From Myxococcales bacterium (GTDB taxonomy: Bacteria > Myxococcota > Myxococcia > Myxococcales > Myxococcaceae): a stretch of DNA of 45,968 nt. The translations under genes were made by a program, and so were the position numbers. Below, one piece after another: positions 8,260-17,574 of this stretch. Every line of letters begins with the position of its first letter. Position 1 is the first letter of the stretch. The notes beneath the pieces were generated by a model that saw only the letters and a program-made list of their open reading frames with translations, was not told where the DNA came from and searched no databases. Where the stretch lies: assembly GCA_003153055.1 (NCBI GenBank), contig PMBV01000119.1, forward strand, positions 151 to 46,118, in the 5' to 3' direction.

Positions 8260-8912
8260 GTTTCCGAGATTATCGTGCCTGAGTCGGCCCGGTCGAGCGG
8301 CTCGACGGCGACGGGCTTCTCGAACGGCAGCTCAGTGCCCATGAAGTCAATCGAGGGGACCAAGAGGGGATGAGGCAGCCTCCGCTCGTTCCGGAGGATG
8401 TGCACACACGGCAGGTCTACAAAGTCTTCAACGAGCAGACGCCCGCCGGTGCCAGGCAGCGGCGCGGTCAGCGGTGGAGGCGGTGCTGCGGCGGATCGTC
8501 GGTCAGCTGGCCAGATGGTGGCCCTCGGAGGGCGTGCCGTGGGAGGAGGACGAGTACGGGAGTTCCAGCAGCTGGCAGTGCAGGAGCGACTGGCGCTGGA
8601 GGTGGCACCTCGCCATCGGCGCCGCGTCCTCGCCATCGTGTCCAACCCACCACCGCGGAGGCCGTCCTCCAGCGCCTCGGCCTCCTCGGGCCTTCCGCCG
8701 CCACGGGCCCGCCCCGCCTCAGCTCTCCCTCCCGCTGTGATGCCACCCCCACTCGCTCGAGGCTCCGACAGCCATGGACGCCTGTGGCCAGAAGGCCACT
8801 GCCGCCCCCTCCGGGCCCGCCCTCGAGGACCCTCCCTCCTCTTTCGTGGCCTGCCTCCTGGCCGTCCCGCTACAAGGACGGCGCTTCGGTTCGCCGGTTC
8901 ATTCTTCCTTCG
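8260..8912. other. Decayed intergenic stretch with coding-like fragments on both strands
   Basis: No intact gene is seen in these 650 nt. On the minus strand, a frame reading VEDFVDLPCVHILRN and then SIDFMGTELPFEKPVAVEPL (about 8300-8430) has G/C-rich third positions but no sensible start and no recognised family. On the plus strand there is a transposase-like fragment (annotated separately). The picture is of gene debris rather than a regulatory spacer. Confidence 0.45.
8560..8760 (+). mobile_element. Probable remnant of an IS91-type transposase C-terminus, frameshifted
   Basis: One plus frame gives LALEVAPRHRRRVLAIVSNP and then loses sense. A neighbouring frame picks up TTAEAVLQRLGLLGPSAATG from about 8648. 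Joined, they resemble the end of IS91-family Y2 transposases, where a CPRCGGRRRVLA-like segment is followed about 15 residues later by a VLxxLGL segment and a Pro-rich tail. The zinc-finger cysteines are gone (APRH in place of CPRC) and a frameshift near 8648 separates the two halves. No upstream catalytic part or element ends can be identified. Confidence 0.4.
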
Positions 8913-9179
8913 GTGAAGCGGGACCCGTCGAGGCCGGTGCAGGAGCTTCATCCGGTGGTCTGCAACATGGGCTACCCGACCGGGAGCCACCGGGCCGCCT
9001 CCGAGTGCCTCAACCGGCGCACCGGACGGTTCGTCGCCGCCTCGAGCACCGAGTACCTCCACGCCTTCGCCGGGACGAAGAGCTACCTGATCAACGTGCG
9101 CCCGGCGCGCGGGCGCGACGACGAGCCAGGGTGCTCCTTGACGCGGTGGCCGGATGAGCATCCAGACGTTACGCCTTGA
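8913..9179 (+). CDS. Small ORF of unknown function, overlapping the histidine kinase start
   Basis: An 88-residue frame from GTG 8913 ([16 protein letters not shown]), or 70 residues from ATG 8967 ([18 protein letters not shown]). Third codon positions are nearly all G or C from about 8880 to the stop, which argues for real coding. The frame is open well upstream without a clear start or ribosome site, so this may be the 3' end of a broken gene. The stop at 9177-9179 lies 26 nt inside the kinase if that begins at 9154, or just before its alternative ATG at 9181. No family is recognised. Confidence 0.35.
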   Translation: MKRDPSRPVQELHPVVCNMGYPTGSHRAASECLNRRTGRFVAASSTEYLHAFAGTKSYLINVRPARGRDDEPGCSLTRWPDEHPDVTP

Positions 9180-10908
9180 CATGCTCGGCCGCTGGCTCGC
9201 GCGCCTCGAAGAGGTCTCCAGGTGGCTGAGGCCCGGCGCGTCTCCCGACGTTGCAATGGGTGTGATGTACCTCACCGGGCTGGTGGCCCTCGACTTCCCC
9301 ACGTCCATCCTGGGCTTCGTCGCCCTCGTCATCACCGGTGACTGGCCGCTCGCGGTGGCCCTGGTCGTCATCTATCCGCTCCAGCTCGCCGCGCTCCTCG
9401 CGCTGCGCCACCCGCGGACCCGCTACCCCGCCGTGGCCCGGGCCGAGCTCTTGTTCATGATGGCGCTGCTGGTGCTGATGACCCTCGAGACCGAGGCCTG
9501 GCGCCCCGAGCAGCTCTACTGGCTGGGGGTGGTGCCCATCTCCGCCACGCTGACGCTGGGCCGGCGAGGAGCCGTGGAGGGCGTGCTGATGGCCGGGCTG
9601 GCGGCCGGGTTCGCCGCGCTCCTCCGCTGGCGCGGGTTCCACCTCCACCGGCCCGAGCCCGACGCGGTCACCTACGCCGTCGTCCTCCTCCAGTTCTTCG
9701 TCACCCTGGCGGTGATCGCCGTCGTCTTCGAGACGGTGCGGCTGCGCCACGCGCAAGAGGCAGAGCGGGCCTCGAAGGCGCGGAGCATGTTCCTCGCCAA
9801 CGTCAGCCACGAGCTGCGCACCCCGATGAACGGCGTCATCGGCCTGTCCGAGCTCCTCTCCGCCGGGCGCCTCGAGCCCGGCCAGCGCGAGCAGCTCGCC
9901 CTCTTGCGCCGGAGCGGCGAGTCGATGGTGGCCCTGGTCAACGATTTGCTCGACCTCACCAAGCTCGAGTCGGGGCACTTCACCCTCGAGCACGCCCCGG
10001 TGTCCGTCGCGGCGCTGGTTGGCGACGTGGCGTCGCTCTCGGGCGCCGCCGCCGTCGCCCGGGCGGTGCGCCTCGAGCCGACCGTCGACGCCTCCGTCCC
10101 CCCCTGGCTCGAGGGCGACCCGCTGCGGCTGCGGCAGGTGCTGCTCAACTTGGTGGGCAACGCGGTGAAGTTCACCGAGCACGGCGGGGCGGTGGCGGTA
10201 CAGGCCAGCTGGACTGAGGGGTGGCTGGAGTTCACGGTCATAGACCACGGCATCGGCATGTCTCCCGAGGTGGTGGCCCACCTCTTCCGCCCCTTCCACC
10301 AGGCCGACGAGTCCACCACCCGCCGCTTCGGAGGAACCGGCCTCGGCCTCGCCATCACCGCCCAGCTCGTCCAGCTCATGAGCGGCGAGGTGCGGGTGGA
10401 GAGCACCCCCGGAGTGGGCTCCACCTTCCGCGCCCGGGTGAGAGCCGCCCAGTGCGCGGCGCCCCCGGTGTCGCACGCGCCCGAGCTGAGGAGCACCGCG
10501 ACGCCCTACGCCGGCACGGTGCTGGTGGTGGAGGACAACCCCATCAACCAGGTGGTGGCCCGCGGGCTGTGCGAGCGCCTCGGGTTTCAGGTCGAGGTGG
10601 TGGAGAACGGCCAACTGGCGGTCGAGGCGGTGGCGGCGCGCCCCTACCGGGTCGTGCTGATGGACTGCCAGATGCCGGTGATGGACGGCTACCAGGCCAC
10701 CCGGCGCATCCGGGAGCTGCCCGGGCCGACGCGCCACGTGCCGATCATCGCCCTCACCGCGTCGGCCTACCGCGAGGAGCTCGACACCTGCCTCGCCGCC
10801 GGAATGGACGACACCCTGACCAAGCCCCTCACCTCGGCGGCGCTGCGTGCCACCTTGGATCGGCTGTCGACGCGCGGTGACTCCCCCGACGTGGTCCGCA
10901 CCGGCTAG
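9154..10908 (+). CDS. Membrane hybrid histidine kinase with C-terminal receiver
   Basis: A 584-residue two-component sensor kinase. Residues about 33-195 are hydrophobic with some six membrane spans (for example [10 protein letters not shown] and [10 protein letters not shown]) and no large external loop, so it probably senses a membrane or intracellular cue. A HisKA domain follows with [15 protein letters not shown] (phospho-accepting His219). The ATPase domain has the N box LVGNAVKF, G1 DHGIGM and G2 [11 protein letters not shown] receiver begins near residue 453 ([12 protein letters not shown]) with phospho-Asp504 in [12 protein letters not shown] and a conserved Lys in LTKPL. The start could be ATG 9154 or ATG 9181. 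No separate response regulator or output domain is adjacent, so signal probably passes through a phosphotransfer partner elsewhere. It ends 4 nt from the end of the convergent PKD lipoprotein gene. Confidence 0.95.
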   Translation: MSIQTLRLDMLGRWLARLEEVSRWLRPGASPDVAMGVMYLTGLVALDFPTSILGFVALVITGDWPLAVALVVIYPLQLAALLALRHPRTRYPAVARAELLFMMALLVLMTLETEAWRPEQLYWLGVVPISATLTLGRRGAVEGVLMAGLAAGFAALLRWRGFHLHRPEPDAVTYAVVLLQFFVTLAVIAVVFETVRLRHAQEAERASKARSMFLANVSHELRTPMNGVIGLSELLSAGRLEPGQREQLALLRRSGESMVALVNDLLDLTKLESGHFTLEHAPVSVAALVGDVASLSGAAAVARAVRLEPTVDASVPPWLEGDPLRLRQVLLNLVGNAVKFTEHGGAVAVQASWTEGWLEFTVIDHGIGMSPEVVAHLFRPFHQADESTTRRFGGTGLGLAITAQLVQLMSGEVRVESTPGVGSTFRARVRAAQCAAPPVSHAPELRSTATPYAGTVLVVEDNPINQVVARGLCERLGFQVEVVENGQLAVEAVAARPYRVVLMDCQMPVMDGYQATRRIRELPGPTRHVPIIALTASAYREELDTCLAAGMDDTLTKPLTSAALRATLDRLSTRGDSPDVVRTG

Positions 10909-10912
10909 AGGC

Positions 10913-12763
10913 CTAGATGGTGGAGATCTGGATCAGCACCGGCGTGCTCGTCAACGTGCCGTCGGAGACGGTCAGCCGAAGCTGGTAGTCGCCGTGTCCG
11001 TTGATCAACAGGGTCGGATTCACCAGGGTCGAGGTCATCACCGTGGTGCCTCCATTGAACCCGTTTCCGCCACCGCCAGTGCCAGTGCCCTGCCAGCTCC
11101 ACTGCCCACCAGGCGGCACCGAGAGCATCTCCCACTTGTACGAGAGCAGCTGGCCGAGGGCGCAGCCAGCCAGGTTGTCGGCGTCGCTGCTGGCGCTCGC
11201 ATCCAACTGGAGGGCAAAGGCATTCCACAGGCCGCTGCCGCCGTTGATGGCCACCGGCTTGGCGTTGACCTGAACCTCGATGGGCGCGGTCGCCATACCG
11301 ATGACTGGCGCCACCGTGCAGCAAACGTTGTTGTTGTTGTTGTTGCCGCACCCGTTCTGAACGCTGCCACCGCTGCACGAGTTGGCCACGAAGCTGACCG
11401 TGCTCATCGCCGCCACCGGCGCGTGGCCACCGCAGTCCGTCACCACCGCCTTCACGAAGGCTGGAGCGCTGACACGCCCAGTCGAGTCGGTCGCCACGAC
11501 GCCCAGCACCCAGGTGCCGTTGACGTTGGGGCTGAACGAGAAGTCCTTCACGCCGAAGCTCACGCCCGCCGGCAAGGCGCCGCCGGCCGGGGCCTCCGCC
11601 ACCCACCAGCGGTAGGTGAAGGTCTGGGGAACGGTGACGATGGCGCTGCACCCCGCGGCGTTGTCCGGGTCAGTGACGTTGGACTGCGCCAGCACGGTGC
11701 CACGGACGCGCAAGGTCGAGGCCGCGGCGATGGTCGGGGAGGCCACCGGAGGATTCGAGCCGCAGGCGTCGACGGTCATCGAGAACGCGGCGGTGGACGA
11801 TCTCCCGGTCGAATCCCTCACCGTCAGTGCGAGCTGGAAGACGCCCGCCGCGTCCGGGACGAAGCCCGCCGACGGCGCGTCGGGGTTGGCGATCACCGCA
11901 CGGCTCGCCGCCGGCGCCGAGAGGATGGCCCATTGGTAGCCGAGGGCCTGCTTCGCCTGCAGCAGCGTCTGGCAGGCCGCCGCGTTGTCCGCGTCGTCGA
12001 CCGTGGCCGTGAGGTTCACCCCTTGGCCGACCGACCCGGCCGTGGGGCCCGGCGATGCGATGGACGGCGCGTTCACGCCGCAGGTGCCCACCGTGAGCGA
12101 GGTGGCGACCGGCGCGCTCTTCCTCCCCGTGGAGTCCGTCACCACCAGGCTGACCTCGTAGCTGCCCGGCACGTCTGGCACGAGCGAGGGGCTCCTCGCG
12201 CTGGCGCCCCACAGCTGGGCGGTGCTCGCCGCGGGAGCCGCGGTCAGCGCCCACGCGTAGGTCAGGTACTGCGTCGGGGTGAGGGCCTGGCAGCTCGTCC
12301 CGTTGTCCGCATCGGTCGCGGTGGGCGCGAAGGTCACCGGAACCCCGACGCCCGCGGGAGACGGCGCCGCGACCACCGTGGCCGACGGCGGGTTGCCGCC
12401 ACAGGGGCCCGCGGTGATCTCAATCACCGAAGGGTCACTGGTGAGGGTCGCCGTGCTCACCACCAACTCGGCTCGGTAGGCGCCGGCAAGGTCGGCCGAG
12501 AAGGACGGGCTGGAGATGGTAGGATCGTCGATCCTCGCCTGGCTTCCGGGCGGCAGCGACACCAAGCGCCAGTGGTAGACGAGCGGGAGAGCCGGACTGT
12601 TGGGGTCGCTACTACCGGTGCCATCGAGCTGAACGATGGCACCGACCGCGACGACAGCGGGTGTCGAGACAGCGACCGCGGTGGGCGGGGCGAGGGGCTT
12701 GGCACAGCCTGCGGTCAGCAGGACGCTGGCGGTGAAGAGGACACGAATCGACTGTCGGAGCAT
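10913..12763 (-). CDS. Lipoprotein with tandem PKD-like repeats
   Basis: A 616-residue surface lipoprotein. The start at ATG 12763 gives a textbook signal (MLRQSIRVLF, lipobox LTAGC, Cys20). After it come about five to six Ig/PKD-like repeats of about 100 residues. Each opens with a CGxNxP-like motif (CGGNPPSA, CGVNAPSI, CGSNPPVA, CGGHAPVA) and carries a DADN or DPDN turn followed by a second Cys, suggesting one disulfide per repeat. Such repeats usually mediate adhesion or form stalks outside the cell. One repeat is interrupted by a Cys-rich insert with six consecutive Asn (GCGNNNNNNVCC). It lies 47 nt downstream of the barrel protein gene in the same direction, so they are probably one operon and may form one outer-membrane assembly. 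The frame extends further upstream, to 13018, but that part lacks a signal and overlaps the barrel gene. Confidence 0.85.
   Translation of the reverse strand: MLRQSIRVLFTASVLLTAGCAKPLAPPTAVAVSTPAVVAVGAIVQLDGTGSSDPNSPALPLVYHWRLVSLPPGSQARIDDPTISSPSFSADLAGAYRAELVVSTATLTSDPSVIEITAGPCGGNPPSATVVAAPSPAGVGVPVTFAPTATDADNGTSCQALTPTQYLTYAWALTAAPAASTAQLWGASARSPSLVPDVPGSYEVSLVVTDSTGRKSAPVATSLTVGTCGVNAPSIASPGPTAGSVGQGVNLTATVDDADNAAACQTLLQAKQALGYQWAILSAPAASRAVIANPDAPSAGFVPDAAGVFQLALTVRDSTGRSSTAAFSMTVDACGSNPPVASPTIAAASTLRVRGTVLAQSNVTDPDNAAGCSAIVTVPQTFTYRWWVAEAPAGGALPAGVSFGVKDFSFSPNVNGTWVLGVVATDSTGRVSAPAFVKAVVTDCGGHAPVAAMSTVSFVANSCSGGSVQNGCGNNNNNNVCCTVAPVIGMATAPIEVQVNAKPVAINGGSGLWNAFALQLDASASSDADNLAGCALGQLLSYKWEMLSVPPGGQWSWQGTGTGGGGNGFNGGTTVMTSTLVNPTLLINGHGDYQLRLTVSDGTLTSTPVLIQISTI
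11327..11344. repeat. Trinucleotide run (GTT)6 inside the PKD lipoprotein gene
   Basis: Six perfect GTT triplets on the plus strand, read as six AAC (Asn) codons in the minus-strand gene. In-frame slippage would change Asn number without breaking the protein. Confidence 0.9.
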
Positions 12764-12810
12764 GGGTGGGTGGTTCCTTGAGACTGGGCCATCGGCCGCC
12801 GGGGTGAAGA

Positions 12811-13767
12811 CTAGATGGCCAGGTCGAAGGTCAGACCGAGCGAGTGGTAGAGGCGGTACGAGTGGTCGAGGGTGAGAACCTCTCCCGCGTAGCCAAGGCC
12901 CAGCCGGGTCCGCGGCGAGAGGCAAAGCCCGAACGAGCCCTCGAGCGAGCTCACCGCCACCGGTTTGCCCAGCACGCTGGCGAGCCCTGTGTTCTTGAAG
13001 AAGAAGTTGTAGGTCCACAGCCCGCCCACCGTGACGTCGAGATGGTCGCTGAAGGCCCAGCGCGCTCGCCCGCCGACGCCGACGCCGCCAGTCATGCTCC
13101 CGTACGAGTCGTTCCAGAAGAAGCGCGTCGATGGCCCTGCCACCACGGCCAGCCGCAGCCGCTGGTCCGTCACACCCATCAGCCCCAGCAGCTGGTAGCT
13201 CCCCAAGAGCTCGAGCGCGACGTGCTGCTCGTACACCTGGGCGCTCGAGGCCTGCTGCTGCGTCGCGTCGAGCCGGAGGCCCAGGTAGGTACGGCTCGAG
13301 CTGAGGTGTGCGGACCCGAGGCTGAGCGTGAAGGCGTCGGTGAAGTCGTAGGCGAGCGTGCCACCCACGGTGAAGGTGCCCACGGCGTCGTGCACCGAGG
13401 CCTCGCTGGTCATCCCAAAGCCGATGGTGGGCACCAAGTGCAGGCGCGCCCGCTCAGCGGCGGGGCTGGCGGCAGCGACGACTGGGGGCATCGGCGCGGG
13501 CGGCTCGGCTGGCTCCTCCGAGGCGGCCTGAACGGCCTCCGCAGCAGGAGACACCGGAGTGGCCGGCGAGGGAGGCGGAGGAAGAAGCGAGGTGGGCGGC
13601 GACGCCAGCTCCACCTCGGAGACCGATGAGGCACGCTGGCGCGCGGCGGTCCTCGTCTTGTTGGTGGCCGCGGCCTTCTTGGCATTGCTGGGCGATGGAG
13701 GCGTCTGCCCCCAGGCCGCCTGCACAGTCACCACACACGCAGCGACGCTCAACAATTTCAGACTCAC
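12811..13767 (-). CDS. Predicted outer-membrane beta-barrel protein
   Basis: A 318-residue exported protein. Residues 1-20 are a signal peptide (MSLKLLSVAACVVTVQAAWG), about 21-105 a Lys/Ala then Pro/Ala-rich periplasmic linker, and the rest alternating amphipathic strands rich in Gly and aromatic residues (VGGTLAYDFTDAFTLSLGSA, VTVGGLWTYNFFF). It ends in a hydrophobic strand LGLTFDLAI, similar to the terminal strand of barrel proteins but lacking the usual final Phe. The start is GTG 13767, backed by GGAGG five nt upstream; an ATG four nt earlier (13771) is in another frame. It leads the two-gene unit with the PKD lipoprotein. The barrel assignment comes from residue pattern, not family recognition; the cargo or partner is unknown. 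Confidence 0.78.
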   Translation of the reverse strand: MSLKLLSVAACVVTVQAAWGQTPPSPSNAKKAAATNKTRTAARQRASSVSEVELASPPTSLLPPPPSPATPVSPAAEAVQAASEEPAEPPAPMPPVVAAASPAAERARLHLVPTIGFGMTSEASVHDAVGTFTVGGTLAYDFTDAFTLSLGSAHLSSSRTYLGLRLDATQQQASSAQVYEQHVALELLGSYQLLGLMGVTDQRLRLAVVAGPSTRFFWNDSYGSMTGGVGVGGRARWAFSDHLDVTVGGLWTYNFFFKNTGLASVLGKPVAVSSLEGSFGLCLSPRTRLGLGYAGEVLTLDHSYRLYHSLGLTFDLAI

Positions 13768-14331
13768 TCATTCCTCCGACGGGCCTCCCCCCACATCGGC
13801 TCAGACCCGGGTGGTTACAGCACGGCCACACAAGGGCATTCTCGGAGGAATTTCGAAAGCGCCCCCGCCCACGCCGTGGGGATTCGACGGACGGGGCGCC
13901 ATCTCTCCTGCGGGCCTCAACGGCAGACCAGGGAAGAGCTCGCGCTCTCCATCCATTCTTCAATCCTCTCGTGCGACGCGCACTACCAACCGACGCATCG
14001 ACTGACGGCAGCTCCCTTCAGGCTGCGCCGCGCTCATGCACCTCCTTCCCCTGCCACGGCCTGTACTCCTTCTCGTCCCTCATCATCGCGAACTCCGTCG
14101 AAGCTTCGAGCAGCACCTTCGCCGGCCTTTCCCCGCATCTCGCCGTCCCTTACCCGGAGGATCGCGCGTACGGGCTCATCTCCGATCCGATCGCCCTACA
14201 TCACGAAGTCTCGAGCTGGAGCGCCGACACGCCTTGACGATTGGCGTCGGGCACCTCGCTGACTACGCTGCGCCAGCCGAAGCGCGCTCCTCACGGCTGA
14301 GGGCGAGCGCCACAGGGCGGAGGCCACCAAC
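13768..14331. other. 564-nt spacer between divergent genes, with one coding-like fragment
   Basis: It must hold the promoters of the barrel operon (minus) and the AsmA-like gene (plus), but no convincing -35/-10 pair was found. On the plus strand a frame ending at 14237 (SCTSFPCHGLYSFSSLIIAN, then AYGLISDPIALHHEVSSW) has gene-like third positions from about 14020 but no plausible start. It may be the tail of a lost gene. Nothing else is recognisable. Confidence 0.5.
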
Positions 14332-17300
14332 ATGAAGCGCGCATTCAAGATCCTCGCGATCATCACCGGCGTCGTCATCGCACTCGTCGTCGTTCTCTTC
14401 GTCGCAGCGGTGGTCTTCGTCGACCTCGACACGATGGTCAACGAGCAGATCGCCAAGGCCAAGCCCGACCTCGAGCAGCGCCTGGGCCGGAAGGTCTCCC
14501 TCGGCAAGGTGACCACCCGCGTCTTCCCCACCCTCGGAGGCCGCGTCGAGGCGGTCGCCATCGCGGCTGACCCCTCGCACACGGAGGACGACCGCCCTCT
14601 GCTCCAGCTCGGCGGGCTCAGCTTCGACGTCGCCGTGCTCAAAGCCGTCTTCAGCCTGGGCAAGCACCTCGAGGTGAGCCACCTCGACCTCGACGGCCTC
14701 AAGGTGAGCGTGGTGCGCTCCCCCGACGGCCGCCTGAGCTACCAAGACATCATCGACCGCCAGGCGACCAACGAGCCGCCCCAAGAGAAGCCGGCGCCCG
14801 ACCAAGGCCTCTCCCATGACACCCAATCACTCCTCGGCTCCATCGCCATCGACCGCGTCCGCGTCACCAACGCCGAGGTCCGCCTGGTCGACCTCCAGGC
14901 CCCACCCGCCAAACCCACCGAGCACCTCATTCACAAGCTGAACCTCCGCCTCGATGACGTACGCCTGGCGAGCGCCATGACGATTCAGCTCGACGCGGCG
15001 GTGTTCAGCGACGCGAAGAACCTCGAGCTCAAGGCCTCGGTGGGCCCGCTCCCGGCCGACCTCCACCTCGACGGGCTCCCCCGGCTCGGCGGAGTGAAGC
15101 TGTGGGCCAAAGACCTCGACCTCTCTCCCCTCGCCCCGTACCTCTCCCTCGACGCGGGCCTCGCCGCGGCCCGGTTCTCCGCCGATCTCGACGTGGGACC
15201 CGTGCGAGGCACAGCGCCCATCACCGTTTCGGGCTCGATGGGCCTGAGCCGCCTGCGGTTCGAAGGCGGCCAGCCCTTCGACGCGCGCCTCGACACCACG
15301 CTCCGTGCCCAGATGGGCCCCCATGGCCTCGACGCGGCCGACCTCGAGAAGCTCGACGTCACGCTCGGCCCGGTGAAGCTCTCCGTCGCCGGCTCCCTCA
15401 CCGACCTCGGCGGCAGGCCCAAGCTCAAAGACTTCACCCTGCGCTCGACGACGCTCGACCCGGGCGCCCTGGTCTCGTACCACCCGGCCGCGAGCAGCAG
15501 CCTCCCCAAGGGCCTGCGCCTCGAGGGCGTCGCCACGATCGACGTGAAGGCCACCGGCGATGCCCAGAAGCAGACCGTGAGCGCCACCCTCGACATGACC
15601 GGCCTCGACGTGCGCCTCCCCGGCACCTTGGCCAAGCCCGCGGGCACCGCGATGGGCCTCAGGCTCGACGGCGACTTCACCGCCTCCGACGCCCGGCTCC
15701 GCCACTTGGGCTTGGTGCTCGACGAGCTCGACCTCGACGTCTCGGGCTCGGTGAAGAACTTCGCCTCGCCCTCTGTCGACCTCGCCCTCTCGGCCAAGCC
15801 GTTCAGCTTCGATCGACTGGTTCGACTGCTCCCCTCCGCGGCCGCGGCGCTGGCCGATGCCCAGGCCAAGGCCGAGGGTGACGGCCGACTCAGCGGCCAC
15901 GTGCGAGGCACCGCGCGCGCCCTCGACGTCGCCTTCGAGCTGGGCCTCACCGGTTGCAAGCTCGACCTCCCGTCGGCCAAGGTCGACGGAGACCTGCGGC
16001 TCTCGGCGAGTGCCAAGGGCGACCCGAAGAAGGACCTCGTCGCCACCCTCGACTTCGACGCCGACAAGGCCGTGCTGCTCGTGCCCGGCAAGGTGAACAA
16101 GGCCGCCTCGACGCCGTGGCGGGTGAAGGCCTCGGTGGAGCGCCGGGGCGATGTCCTCGACGTGAAGGGCCTCGAGGTGCGCCTGGCCGAGCTGTCACTC
16201 ACCGCCAAGGGCCAGCTCGACCTCGCCTCCGACTCGACCAACCTCACCATCGCCATGCCCCGGCTCGACCTCGAGAAGCTCGCCCGCACGGTGACCGCCA
16301 TTCCCCCCGCGCTGGCCCGCGGCGGCTTCGTCGACGCCAAGCTCGCCCTCCGCGGGAACCCCGAGAAGCTCGACACCCTCACGCTCGCCTTGAGCCCCTT
16401 CACCGCGCGCCTGGGCAAGAGCGACCTCGCCGGAGCGCTGACCGTGGCGAACCTCGCCTCGCCCAAAGTGTCGATCGCGCTCCGGTCGAACCTGCTCGAT
16501 CTCGACGAGCTGTCGCCTCCGTCTCAGGGTGGCGCGAAGCCCGAGGCGCCTCGAAAGGGGGCCAAGGTGGTCGAGGTCGATGACCCCTCGCTCAAGGGCT
16601 ACCAGCTCGCCGGGACGATGGACGTGAAGCGCGTGCTGGTTCGCGGCGAGGAGCTGACCAACTTCCGCGGCCGGGTGCGGCTCGAGAACGGCACGTTGAC
16701 GCTCGAAGACTGCGCCTTCGGCCTGTACGACGGCACCATCACCGCCGCCGGCACCCAGGTGGAGATCTGGAAGGGGCGCATGCCGTTCAAGGCCAACCTG
16801 TCGGTCAAGGGCGTGGAGCTGAGCAAGGTGCTCGCCGCGAAGACCCGCTACGGCGGCGCGCTCTCGGGCAGGGCCGACTTCGACACCGCGCTGACCGGAG
16901 ACGGCTTCGAGACCGCCGAGCTCGAAGAGAAGTTGCTCGGCCAGTTGACCATGTCGCTCAAGCAGGGCCGGCTGGGGAAGCCTGGGCTGACCGAGTCGGT
17001 GCTGGGCAACCTCAAGCCCCTGGAGCAGGTGCCGGGGCTCAACCTGAAGTCGGTGAAGACCGACAACGTCATCAAGGATCTCGTGGCTCACCTCGACGTG
17101 AGAGACGGGAAGATGACGCTCTCTCGTCCGCTGGCCTTCTCCCTCGACGGGAACCGGGTGAACCTGGGCGGAGCCATCGGCATCGCCGGTGGCCTGTTCC
17201 TCAGCGGGGAGTACTTCGTCTCTGGCGCGCTGCTCGACAAGGCCACGGGCGGGCGGTGCAAGTCGAGTGGCGAGGTGGGGGTACCGCTGACGGTCGGCGG

Positions 17301-17574
17301 GAGCATCGACGCGCCGCAGTTCAGGCCCGATGCCAAGGCCATCATCGGAGCCCTCGCCAAGAGCTGTCTCTCGGGTACCGCGGGTGGGGCGATCCTCGGG
17401 ACCTTGGGGCTCGGAGGAAACACACCCTCCGAGGCAGCTCCCACCTCGGGCGCCCAGTCCGAACAGGACCGCGTCGAGCGCGAGAAGAAGCAGCTCGAAG
17501 ACCGCGCCAGGCAAGAGCTCGAGACCCAGGGGAAGAAGGCGCGAGACGCGCTCAAGGGCCTGTTCGGGCGCTAG
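14332..17574 (+). CDS. AsmA-family inner-membrane-anchored protein
   Basis: A 1080-residue member of the AsmA-like superfamily (relatives of AsmA, YhdP and TamB), which in Gram-negatives form long lipid-conducting bridges between inner and outer membranes. Residues about 5-31 are a single N-terminal membrane span (ILAIITGVVIALVVVLFVAA), followed by the AsmA N-terminal signature (LEQRLGRKVSLGKVTTRVFPTLGG). Long repetitive beta-rich stretches follow, with many LDLxxL segments, then an AsmA C-terminal domain (about 770-1010). The tail (about 1025-1080) is a charged helix rich in Glu/Lys/Arg, probably coiled. The ATG at 14332 has GGAGG ten nt upstream. Its stop overlaps the stop of the convergent helicase gene. 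Family call is firm; the lipid transported, if any, cannot be read from sequence. Confidence 0.88.
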   Translation: MKRAFKILAIITGVVIALVVVLFVAAVVFVDLDTMVNEQIAKAKPDLEQRLGRKVSLGKVTTRVFPTLGGRVEAVAIAADPSHTEDDRPLLQLGGLSFDVAVLKAVFSLGKHLEVSHLDLDGLKVSVVRSPDGRLSYQDIIDRQATNEPPQEKPAPDQGLSHDTQSLLGSIAIDRVRVTNAEVRLVDLQAPPAKPTEHLIHKLNLRLDDVRLASAMTIQLDAAVFSDAKNLELKASVGPLPADLHLDGLPRLGGVKLWAKDLDLSPLAPYLSLDAGLAAARFSADLDVGPVRGTAPITVSGSMGLSRLRFEGGQPFDARLDTTLRAQMGPHGLDAADLEKLDVTLGPVKLSVAGSLTDLGGRPKLKDFTLRSTTLDPGALVSYHPAASSSLPKGLRLEGVATIDVKATGDAQKQTVSATLDMTGLDVRLPGTLAKPAGTAMGLRLDGDFTASDARLRHLGLVLDELDLDVSGSVKNFASPSVDLALSAKPFSFDRLVRLLPSAAAALADAQAKAEGDGRLSGHVRGTARALDVAFELGLTGCKLDLPSAKVDGDLRLSASAKGDPKKDLVATLDFDADKAVLLVPGKVNKAASTPWRVKASVERRGDVLDVKGLEVRLAELSLTAKGQLDLASDSTNLTIAMPRLDLEKLARTVTAIPPALARGGFVDAKLALRGNPEKLDTLTLALSPFTARLGKSDLAGALTVANLASPKVSIALRSNLLDLDELSPPSQGGAKPEAPRKGAKVVEVDDPSLKGYQLAGTMDVKRVLVRGEELTNFRGRVRLENGTLTLEDCAFGLYDGTITAAGTQVEIWKGRMPFKANLSVKGVELSKVLAAKTRYGGALSGRADFDTALTGDGFETAELEEKLLGQLTMSLKQGRLGKPGLTESVLGNLKPLEQVPGLNLKSVKTDNVIKDLVAHLDVRDGKMTLSRPLAFSLDGNRVNLGGAIGIAGGLFLSGEYFVSGALLDKATGGRCKSSGEVGVPLTVGGSIDAPQFRPDAKAIIGALAKSCLSGTAGGAILGTLGLGGNTPSEAAPTSGAQSEQDRVEREKKQLEDRARQELETQGKKARDALKGLFGR

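Noticed and set aside
10847..12781. 644-codon plus-strand open frame opposite the PKD lipoprotein
   Set aside because: Arg/His/Gly-rich shadow without start signals; the minus strand has lipobox and repeats.
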